A program made the position numbers and the translations under genes. From the NCBI GenBank assembly GCA_036785705.1, contig JAWUZG010000970.1, forward strand, positions 3,506,501 through 3,570,500: a DNA stretch of 64,000 nt, read 5' to 3'. Positions 25,198-34,947 of the stretch are shown here, piece by piece. The number at the start of each line of letters is the position of its first letter. Within the stretch, counting starts at the first letter, position 1. The notes beneath the pieces are model-generated. The model saw nothing but the letters and a program-made list of their open reading frames with translations. It did not search any database and was not told the DNA's origin. The stretch comes from Acanthornis magna. Lineage: Eukaryota > Chordata > Aves > Passeriformes > Acanthizidae.

Positions 25198-26045
25198 TGT
25201 CTTGGTTTAGAGACAAGTTTTGGGAGAAAATGCTCTTGGAATGAGTGTTTCCTCTAACAAAAGGGGTTTTAACAACCCCTTCCCACTAATATGAAATGAA
25301 TATTGGTCAGTGAAAGTGAAAAAACAAATTGTTTATTTGACAAAGTGCCTGCATGACACAAAAAAAAAAAAAAAAAAAAAAAAGGATAACTGTTAGATAT
25401 TGAACATTCAGTACCTTACCCACACATACGCACAGACAGAGAGAGCAGAACAAACAAACCCAAAGTACAAGGGGAAGGGAAAAGAAACCTCTGCCACCTG
25501 AAGAGAAGGTACATGATAGCAGACGGCTTTTGTCTCGGGGCGGGGAGGAAGAAGAGTCCAGGCTGCAGCTTGGGAAAACAGCTGGGAAGCTGGTGAGCTG
25601 TGATGTTGGTCTCTACCCTGCGGAGAAGCTGGTGGATTTAGAGTTCTTTCTTTCGGTGGTTCAGCTTGCCTAAGGGCCTGGGCCGGGATGGGGTGTCCCC
25701 GCGGCTTCCCTGCTGGTCAGCTCCTGCCAATGGTCTGATTTTCAGATTTTCAGACCAAAGCTAAGTCGAACAGTTCCAGAAGAAACCACAGGAGCCGCCG
25801 GAGGATTGCTATTGCAGTCCAGGGAAAAACTTCTTCCCTCAGCTACTAAGAACCAAGCTAGCTAAAAACAACAAGGGCCATGCCACAAGCCGAGCACACC
25901 GGGAGTGAGGGCTTGAAGAAAGTCCGCGCCGAGTTCCCCCGGCTCTCGCCCCTCCCCCGGACTTCGCCTAAAGCTACAGGACCCATTTCTGGGCATAAAG
26001 CAGAGCATCAAGAATATAGTGTAATCATAAAATCACCCCAAAACA
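25198..26045 (-). mobile_element. Solo LTR, class III (ERVL-like), 848 bp
   Basis: The plus strand starts TGTCTTGGTTTAGAGACAAG and ends CACCCCAAAACA. It is flanked by a perfect 5-bp duplication CATTG (25193-25197 and 26046-26050), the size typical of ERVL. The minus orientation is inferred from AATAAA on the minus strand (TTTATT at 25332-25337), near the TGTCTTGG end, and from the G+C-rich U3/R-like body. The sequence resembles LTRs known from passerine genomes. A run of 24 A (25360-25383) lies inside. No internal retroviral sequence flanks it. The 64-residue frame at 25880 is spurious. Confidence 0.85.
25360..25383. repeat. Poly(A) run within the LTR
   Basis: Twenty-four consecutive A on the plus strand, about 160 bp inside the LTR. 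Confidence 0.95.
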
Positions 26046-26050
26046 CATTG

Positions 26051-28013
26051 TCAGACAAAATTTTGAAGCCGTAATGAAAACTATGTATGTTGGCAGAAGA
26101 TAGAATTCCAAAAATTACTAATATTGCTGCATGCATTGTCAATTGTTCAGCCTGAGGTGTCTAAATAACAACTTCTTACCAGATCTTCTTAGAAAACTTT
26201 GTGCCAAAACAGACTTCTAAGAAAGTCAGGTAAAATCTGTGCTCTATTTTATGCATATAAAGACTTTATTTTATTATATCAATATTTTATTTGCCGTAGA
26301 AAACCAAGAAGTATAAAATTTAAATTCAAAACTGCATTCATTAGAGTTGGAAACAAGACCTGGACACACAGTGGGATCAATCACAAATTTCAGATTCTAT
26401 CACTTGCCTTTCAATATTGGTGTGTTTGGCTCTTTTGCATTAGAATTCAATTTTAACTATCTGATTATTGTGATGCTCTTAAAGTCTATTGGCAAACATA
26501 TGTTTTTTATAATTATTATAACATCAAAAGTTATTGTAGTTTGGGTATTTTAACACCTGTATTTCATACACTTAGGTCTTTTCTGTGTAAGACTGTAAAG
26601 TTCTTTGAGCCACAGACATGCTTTTTGTGTTTCTGGAAGTTGTTCAGACACATTTGTAAACAAAAGAGCAATATTTTTTGTTTTCCTTAGTATTGTATTG
26701 TAGTAGCATGATGAATAATGATTTTGTGCATTCTGTTATTTAAAAATAACCTCTTCTATACATGTGGTAAAATGAACTCCACATATTTCCCATATATTCA
26801 CTCAAAATACAAGAAACACATGAGTCTGAAATGGAAACACAAAATAAAAGAACAATATTTCAGATCAAGTGAACCACTCAGAAATGCCTTTTTCTTATCT
26901 TTTCATCACATTTTGTACTAAACTTCATGAGGCTTGGTTCTTTTCATGAAATCTTATTATTTCTTTCTCTGTTGGTGGGGGCTTTTTTCTTTATTTTGAC
27001 ACAATGTTATTTATTAAATGTTCAGTAGCTGGAAACACAGCTAATGAGGAAGTTTCAACACAAGTCCTGACTTGAGATGCACAAAGTCAGTACAAAAATG
27101 GGGTAATAGTACCATGTGTTTTTAAAAGACTAAAAATATGTTTTACATGATGTCTCTGTGAAAATAGGATACAAATCTGTTATATAACTAAGAATAGTGA
27201 CCTTTGAAAAATTAGTGTATTTATTATCTTGGGAGCAGAAGTGGGAGAAAATAACAAATTTATTTAGGGTTATTTATTTAGGGTTAAGAAGCTTCCACTT
27301 GGCAGTTTTCTTTTTTTGCTGTTGTTGAAAAGCAGTATATTTTTATTACTATTTAATTGCACTTTCTGTTTCAAATTAGTTGAATCACGATGAACCTTAA
27401 GGATTAGGCATTTGGATCACAGCAGTGAAGGTGATAAAATTTTGACTTAAGCAGCTTGTTTATTAAAAAGTCAGACCTATCAACCCAAAACTGTGTAATG
27501 AGAGGAAAAAGAAAGCTGCAGTAGAAAGTTCCACTTGAAATTTTTATCCTTCAATAGTTTTTTTTAAAGAAAATTTTCAGATTACCTTGTCTGTATCAAT
27601 CTTTCATCTAATGGTAGATATAGGTAGAGATTCACTATAGGGTGAACACACCTACTATAGAAGGTATATTCACCCTATAGTTTATGCACTGGTGTATGCG
27701 CTTCCATACTTTTCCCATATCTTTTAATATGCCTTTTACTTTCCCAGCTTCAAAGAATTCATTTCTATGATAATGTCTAGACCCTAAACTGGCACACCAA
27801 GACCATCAAGATAGAAACAGGCAAACTGTAGTGTCCACATTGCTCATAGACTGAAGACTATTGGTGAGAGTGTTGAGGTAATATTTAAAGCCACAGTTAG
27901 ATGTTCACACAGAGGTATCATCCTTTACTCTGTGGAGTCAGAACTTATTTAGATTCTAAGTCAACTGTCTAGAATCTTCCAATGTGTAGGATTTGGATCT
28001 CCAGGAATGCCGT
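26051..28013. other. No gene recognised
   Basis: A+T-rich DNA with only short frames of 67-85 residues that lack motifs. The one structured element is the hairpin at 27634-27681. Confidence 0.55.
27634..27681. repeat. 48-bp inverted repeat (hairpin)
   Basis: The left arm ACTATAGGGTGAA (27634-27646) is perfectly complementary to the right arm TTCACCCTATAGT (27669-27681). The 22-base spacer contains a nearly self-complementary core, ACCTACTATAGAAGGT. The whole unit could fold as an extended cruciform or RNA hairpin. It could be a remnant of a small DNA transposon or a chance palindrome. Confidence 0.9.
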
Positions 28014-28394
28014 CTGTGGTGTGGTTTGCTTCAGACGGCCAGGACAGAGACGAGAGACTCTGGATTTTGGTCTTAAAGCATGGAGTTTATTATAATAAAG
28101 CGTGGGAGTAGAAGACCTGCTATGAGCCACCAGGTGCAGCTCAGAGCAGATCAGAGAGGTGAGAGAGAGAGAGAGAGAAGTACAGGATACAGGATATGGA
28201 ATCCCATGGTTCTCGCTTACAATACAATAAATCATCTTCTGCGCTGAATATTCTAATTTTCACTAACCAATCTAGAACAAGATACAAATTCTATGGCATT
28301 TACATACAGCCTATGAGCGTCATTGTATTACCATATGACGTTATATTTTAAACCCTAAAAACTGCTATTTTGGACCTTATGCTAAGTTGGTAGG
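28014..28394 (-). mobile_element. Probable old LTR, left part
   Basis: It begins TGTGGTGTGGTTTGCTTCAG on the plus strand and contains GGAGTTTATTATAATAAAGC, which carries a polyadenylation-type signal on the minus strand (TTTATT), as in the terminal part of an LTR. The sequence resembles avian ERV LTRs that I recall, but no target duplication could be found. The younger LTR at 28395-28657 is inserted here, so the older element probably continues to the right, to about 28770. Confidence 0.45.
28161..28178. repeat. (GA)n microsatellite
   Basis: GAGAGAGAGAGAGAGAGA, nine GA units, inside the probable LTR. Confidence 0.93.
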
Positions 28395-28657
28395 TGTTGG
28401 GTGTTCTTAATAGGCAGGGCAGTGAGATGTGCACAATCCAGCATTAGCTTAGCAGAGCCAGCAGAAGCAGCATTTGTATGACAGCTCACCATCGCTCTAA
28501 GTGATTCGTTTAGATGTGTAAACAAGTAGCTAGTAACCAATCTACTGCTTAGATGTAGAGAAGTAGAAAATGTGTATTAGTAGCCTTCTGATCTGTAATA
28601 AATGGCTTTCACCTGATCACATTGGTCTGCGTGTGATTGACCGGTGCCTCCACGACA
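28395..28657 (+). mobile_element. Solo LTR, class II (ERVK-like), 263 bp
   Basis: It starts TGTTGGGTGTTCTTAATAGG and ends GGTGCCTCCACGACA. It is flanked by a perfect 6-bp duplication GGTAGG (28389-28394 and 28658-28663). AATAAA lies at 28597-28602, about 55 bp before the right end, as expected for R/U5. The TGTTGGG start matches that of the LTR at 763-1148, which suggests a related family. No internal coding region flanks it, so it is a solo LTR. Confidence 0.88.
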
Positions 28658-28663
28658 GGTAGG

Positions 28664-28770
28664 GTCTGCTCTGCGCCTTGGACCTGTGTGCTAGCAGGAG
28701 GTATTGTCTAATCAAGGAGGGGTATTGTTCAGTCAGAGAGGGTGGTGAGCCTTCAGTGGCCATGACATTG
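28664..28770 (-). mobile_element. Possible continuation of the old LTR
   Basis: G+C-richer sequence resumes after the inserted LTR (GTCTGCTCTGCGCCTTGGAC and onward) and returns to A+T-rich DNA near 28770. It is probably the other part of the element that begins at 28014. The assignment rests on composition and position only. Confidence 0.3.
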
Positions 28771-29404
28771 TTTTTCCAGTTATTTAGTAACTGAGGTTTG
28801 GTATCTCAAAATTTGTCTTCATTTCAATTTCGCTTATAGTTTCTATATTCTCAGCATCTTTTGCCAGGTAATAATTTTTATAAGGCTTTCCTATTTCATC
28901 CTCCCCAACACAATGGATGAAAGAAAGATGCTCAACAGCAGGAAGAAATAGAATCTAAATTCAGACTGTCTGAGTACCTTCACTTTCTGAAAAGCATGGA
29001 GTTCAATGTGTACTGGGCGCAAATTACGCATCTTTGTTATAAAATATTAGTCTAAAGGGTTAATTTATTTTTACAAATTCTCACCTTCACTAAGCTCTAC
29101 ATGTTTCCTTTGTAATTCCTAAGTGTTCATTGAGCACTGAAATATTTTGACTGTGAAAGAAGAGCAGATATTTTGACAAACAAAACAATTGCAAGTGTTT
29201 TCTTTCTTTATATGTTTGTATATGTTCTACTTGAATTATTTACAGTAGTGGATGCATTAACCCAAAATGCTTATGTATGTACACAATTTTCTCTGTTCTC
29301 CCAACACATTTTCAAGCTACATTATCATTTTCTCTAAAAAAACCCCAAACTGTTTTCAAGGAGAACAGGAGATCCTTAGGTATACAAGAATGTGAAAGAA
29401 GAAA
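28771..29404. other. No recognised feature
   Basis: A+T-rich DNA between the LTR cluster and the CR1 pair. No repeat or coding signal is visible. Confidence 0.55.
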
Positions 29405-29664
29405 TATCAGACATGGCCTGAATTTGTGTCAGGGGAGGTTTAGGTTGGGTATTAGAAAAAGGGTCTTCACCCAGAGGATGGCTGAGCACTGGAATGGAAT
29501 CCCAGGGAAGTGGTCAAGGAGCCAAGACTGGCAAAATTGAATAAATATTTGCTCTTGGGCACCTAGTGTGACTCCTGGGGATTGTATTGTGCAGGACCAG
29601 AAGTTGGATCTGATGATCATTGTGGATCCCTTCCAACTCAGTATGTTCTGTGATTCTGTGAAAT
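29405..29664 (+). mobile_element. CR1 LINE 3'-end fragment
   Basis: Sense CR1: GGCCTGAATTTGTGTCAGGG, GAGGTTTAGGTTGGGTATTAG, GGAAGTGGTCAAGGAGCC and GATCCCTTCCAACTCAGTAT, ending TTCTGTGATTCTGTGAAATG. This is the ORF2 C-terminus (reading like CQGRFRLGIRKRVFTQRM, within a frame at 29277-29540) plus the 3' untranslated region, about 260 bp. Confidence 0.92.
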
Positions 29665-29689
29665 GTTTAATTTTTTTAATAATGGGTGT

Positions 29690-30440
29690 GATGTTTCTCA
29701 TTTTCCCGTCACAGGAGACTCACCCAACTGCCATGACTTTTCAAATAGCATGGAGAAAATCTTGACAGCTATGTCAGCCAACTCCCTCAGGATGACGTCA
29801 TGCATGTTGTCAGATCCTGTGAACTTCTATGTGTTAAGGTCCTCAGGTGGTCTCAATTCTAATCTTCTTCTGTGCTGGGAAGGACTTCGTTCCCTAAGTC
29901 CCTATTTTGAGGTTTGGAACTTGAGAAATGGGGGAAGAGAAATTACTATTTAATGCTGTGGCAAAAAATGTACTTCAGCCTTCTGTGACTAATGTGTTTT
30001 CACCAGTTCTCAGGATTTATTTACCTGAGTGGGTAGATTTTTCTTTAATTGTTCTTTTCTGCCAATACGCCTGTAAAAGTCTTTCTTGTTATTCTTCGTA
30101 TCCCCAAATTCAGCTCCAACTGAACTCCAACTGTACCTTGTCTTTCCAGATCTTACCTTTACACATCCAGGCAACATCCATGTATTCTCCATGCAACACC
30201 TGTCTCTGATTCCATTTGCTTTGCATTTCCTTCTTTCGCTTCCATTTGACCAAGGTGCCCTTACTTAGCTATGCTTTTCTCCTGCCTTCCTTACACATAG
30301 TAATCAAGAGGAGTTCTTGAGTTCTATAACAACAATCCTTAAAGATCTGACAACTCTGTTCACCTTCATTGCTGAGGACAGTTTTCCTTTATTCCTGAAA
30401 TAACCGAAATTTTGTTTTCCTACAAATTTCCATTGAATTT
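29690..30440 (-). mobile_element. CR1 LINE internal fragment (ORF2)
   Basis: An antisense CR1 piece from the middle of ORF2, between the endonuclease and the reverse-transcriptase core. On the minus strand 30010-30192 reads DTKNNKKDFYRRIGRKEQ, the conserved KNNKKGFYR linker of CR1 ORF2. Further left the minus strand reads like [20 protein letters not shown], matching the start of the RT domain. The 5' side (30240-30440) still resembles CR1 (AAAGATCTGACAACTCTGTT). It lacks the 3' end, is frameshifted and is non-functional. Confidence 0.87.
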
Positions 30441-33400
30441 TTTTTTTTTATTAGTAAACATGTTCATAGTTCTCACTCTATATTTGAAATTCTTTTTGAA
30501 CAGCTTGAGAATAAAAAATGTTTTTTAAATAGTTTATGCCTATTTTGCCTTCTTGAAAGTATAAATACCAACAGCATATAGTAATGTCTCACTGTCATAA
30601 CAGAATAATACTTTAACTTCTGTTTTTAATATGCGTTGCAGTTAACAAGCATTTATCAATAAACATTGCAGTTTCAGTATCAGTCCATAACCATTAACTA
30701 TTAATCTCACATAAATGAATAGAAGATTTATTAACCTGAAATCAACTACGTAATAGAAGCAGCTAATTTTCACAGCTGAGTTTACAAAATAGATAGACTC
30801 TATGTTTCCTTTCTCTCAGACCCATAGAAAAAATTATGATCCCTATTGTTGAACGTTAGTTTAGATGTATGTCCTGCTAAGCTCATCTCTTGACTTTCTC
30901 CTTCATCATTTAAGTATAGGTTGAATATGCAGAGGCCTTTTACTCACACCTTTGTTATAGGAGTGGTTTTCTCTACAGCTTTCTCTGTTTACTCTGTTTC
31001 AAAGCTGCTTAGTGAGGTTATAGGTTGGTTGTAGGACTTTATCCACTACTGAAAATTTCCTTTGTATTTCTCTGACATTCCATTTCCTGCTTCTTGGAAC
31101 CGTTTTTAACACTATCTAAATTGGGAGCTCTTTCACTGTTTTCAGAAGGCCTTTCATTAGTCTCTCTGTAATTTAGCACAAGGTCACTACTAATCATTCC
31201 CAAAATTTACAGTAAGTGGTTATTTTATCGTACAGTAGTTCTTCAGCATGGTTGCCTAACCACTGGAGAAAATATTTAAGTGACAGTGAAGTGAAACCCT
31301 GCAATGTGACACCCAGACCTGCCTGTAATCAGAAAACTAAAGATATTCCTTGTCTCTGATTACAAAATGAAGCTAGAAGAGTGAGCATAGTATTAAAGTG
31401 ATCTCTCTCTTCCCTTGCTACTTACTAATTAGATATGAGCAAAAGTTTATCTAAGTGATATTGAAAATGCCTGCAAAGCTCTAGACATCAGAAATACAAA
31501 AAATTTTGAAACTAGATGTGGCAGTTAAAAATACTTCATACAAAGAAAACCACCTGTGTTTTTCCAAATTAAAGTCACACATAACTAAGAGATATCAAGA
31601 AAGGTTGAGAAAATATTGCAGGTAAGATTGCAGTGCCATGACATTGTTGTAGTGTGTGATTACTGTATTATTTCCTGGTTACACTGCCTAATAAAATAAT
31701 GTAAAATCAGAGAAAAATAATTCATATTTTGTTTCTAATGTAAAGACATTAACAAATATAAAGTAACAAATATTACCAACAAGGTCATTGATTCCAACTA
31801 TTATTCTTCTTGTAATAAAAAGAGACATAAGAAATCTTGCTAAGTAGAAATATCACCCATTTGTCCAGTGTAATTTGCGAGCACGATTCATCAGAAATGC
31901 TACAAATAGAGCAGGATGCAAAACAGAAAAGAGAATTGGGAAAATTTTAAAAAATACTTAAATAATATACAGGTAAATAAAATAAGAAAAAGTAGCAACT
32001 TTTTCTATACCACTGTCCAACTTTTCTGCCTTCAAGCATAAGGAAAGACAGTTCATTGCCATTGATAAACAGCTTCAATAGTATTGAAAAAAGGAGCCAT
32101 CATAAACACCTACATAACTTGTCTGCTAATTGCATTTAGAAATGTTATTTCAAGTGCTGATTTATTTTTGAATCTCATTTATTGGTTTGAAGACATTAAA
32201 CCAGAGAGAAATGGAAGTCTTTTTCATTTCAGCATAAAATGGTGGGCTGCCTCACAGGTCAAGTTGCTTTTTTAAAACACAGTAATTTTTCCACATCAAA
32301 GTAAAAGGCAGACTAAAAGGCATGAGTATGAGGTAGTACAATATTTTTGCAGAGATTTTTCCAGGCAGTGAATTTGCATGATTCCTGACTTCTTAAAAGC
32401 AACCATTCATTCTATATTGCATCATGACAGAGAAAGTAACAAAACACATTTTCAAAGACAAAAAGTAGAAAACATCCTACTGCTGATAATAGTTTGGGTT
32501 GGGTTTTTTTTAGTACCTTGTGAAAATACTGCTCTCAGTAAACACCAGTTGATCCTGTTATCCTTGGTTTCACATATTGATATTATCACATGAAATAGAT
32601 GTTGTAGTATTTTAATGTAATTTTTTTTAAGGATATGCAACAGACAGACTAAAATTTTTTGCTTGCTTTTGTCATCTTCATATAAACAGGTCTTAAAAAA
32701 AAGGAAGTCATTCTCTGCCTGCTATTTATCAACAATAAAGTTCAGAGTTTAGTGGGTACAAAACAAAAGAAATACATTGCAATAAAGAAAGATAGAAAAA
32801 ACTTATTTCCCCAACCTATCTCCCTTTCTTATTAGAGGGACAATCTGGATGACTCAGTAAGTTGTCATCATTTCAAAAATGGTAACAATTCAGAGCCCAA
32901 TGAGATGTGATGCCTATTCTTTAAACCTCTGCACAATACGAGTCATTAAAAAGAGGATTGTAGCACAGGTAAAGTACATATTTTATGCAATTGTTTTTTA
33001 TATAATCACGTGCCAAGGTTAGGGCAGAAATCCATAAAAATATCTGAAATGGTCCACATTCACAGGTGAGTATCCTTAAGGTAAACAGCCCTTACAGTAA
33101 GATACTGGAACATGGATCCTTTCTCCCCTTGTGAAGTAGAGGAGTTAAGAAAAAAAATGCTCAAGCAGCTCAGAACTTTGGCATGTATAATAAGGAGTAA
33201 GGACCATACTTTATTTTAAAAACAAAAACTGAATTTTTACTTGCTAGCGGATTGAAAGAAGAACAAAAGACCCCCTTTTTACCTTATGTTGGAATGAGCT
33301 GATAGAGAAAAGGAGCCCTGAGCATTTTTACCCGTGGTTCTAATTTATAGATCAAATATCTGAAGTTCCTGCAAAAGCAAAAGTTAAGCCTAGTCAGCGC

Positions 33401-34788
33401 ACTATATATACATGGAATGAAACTGACATACTGTAAAACTCCTCTGCTAATTCTTGCTCCTGTGTTCTGCAACCTTATGTGAAAGATGGCCCTATTGCAG
33501 CAGCATCATTTGTATGTTCTGTACTTAGGCCATTTTCCAGTGAGTATCTGCAACAAAGTCCCTTTTTTCTTGCTACTCCGGAGAGGAGAAATATCCCTTT
33601 GGAAAAAAAAAAAAGCCCTAAATCCATTTGTTCTTCTCTACTGTTCTTATGTTTCTCAAATCACTCTAAGCCCACTTTGAGCTAAGAACTTTAAACTTCC
33701 CCTAACTTCTAATTATACACCTGGAAAAGCAAGATAGCCAACTAATGTATAAACAAACATGCACAATTTGAAAAAGGTTTCCTTTGAAACCTTGAGTTTT
33801 AGAATAGTCAACAGTGATCAATGCTGATAGAGTACGTCTAATATAGTGGCCTAAATGCAGAAGTCATCCTAGAAGAAAAACCTAGACTGAAGGCAATAGA
33901 CAAATCAAGACAGCAACATAAAACTTTCCCCTAAGATTTCAGAAAAGTTATTTTCCTTCTAAAGAAATTTTTCTGTCACCTAGTGTTGCAACTTTTATTT
34001 AGATGTTGTAATTTTTAAAAATTGAAGTTAAAGGACAGAAGCATTTATGTGAAACAGGATATCTTGAAAGTAGAAAATGGTTCTAACTGAAAATAAGCAG
34101 CATTTGAGTGAGAACCACATTTCTCGTAACCCAAGGATGTAATAAGAGATGTCCTTTGATTAAATGTTTTTTCCTTTATTCTCAGAACGGCTTTCACAAC
34201 GATACTGAATTTCAAAATTGGGGTGGTTTTTCTTAAAAGGATGATTTTTGCTTCAGCAGCACATTAGCATGTCATCTGCCACTTAATGCTAATCATTTAC
34301 AGCTTATTTCCTTTTTACCTTCATGGGAGAACAGCATAACCATCAAACTTTCCTCTGTCTTTAACCTTTTCTGAGAAACTTGGTGCCCTATTAAGGCATT
34401 TAATAGTGTAATTTTTAGGATAACTGTAAGTTTTACATGGTGTAAAGAAGTGTCTTTAAGCTGATAGCAGAAACAATTTGACACCTCTACCTTGCCAGCC
34501 TCCTGCTGAGTCCATTGGCCTTACACTTTTCTCAGATAAACTGCTATGAGGTTGGCACTTGATGAAAAAAAGTTCTTAAATACAGGATGAGTACATATTG
34601 TTTAAAATACTCTAGTTTTCCGTTAATAGAGCTCACTAGCATGCAGTATTTCAGTACTAGCTTCCACTTGCACCTGAGATTTTAAAAAAAATTAAATCTG
34701 TTGTGTTTGGCTGCTTTGAGTAATAGAAGTTCTACAGCCCTATGGTGGTCTGCAAACCCTCTAAACGTACTTTCTTGGTATCTTGCAG
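30441..34788. other. No gene recognised (4.3 kb)
   Basis: A+T-rich unique-looking DNA with short frames only (60-71 residues). I see no transposon, RNA gene or microsatellite of note. Confidence 0.5.
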
Positions 34789-34947
34789 GGCCAGACATTC
34801 GTGCATGGCAATCAATGGTTACTCATGCAGGGTACAGCAGAGAAACTCAGCCAGCTACTCCAGACAGCAACTGAGCAGACAAAAATAGAACAGCAGCAGA
34901 TCATAAGCTCTTGCCTGGCTGACAGGCATACAAAAGACTTTATATAA
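34789..34947 (+). other. Candidate exon with strong splice acceptor
   Basis: A good-looking acceptor precedes 34789: a branch-point-like CTCTAAAC (about 34759-34766), a pyrimidine-leaning TTTCTTGGTATCTTGCAG, then GG. The following about 160 bp are less A+T-rich than the surroundings. All three phases are open for some distance: phase 0 for 52 codons to TAA at 34945, phase 1 to TAG at 34886, phase 2 to TGA at 34872. Phase 0 would encode a Gln-rich peptide (with GTAEKLSQLLQTATEQ). I do not recognise the protein in any phase and see no matching upstream exon or donor. It could be a terminal exon, an lncRNA exon or chance. Confidence 0.25.
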
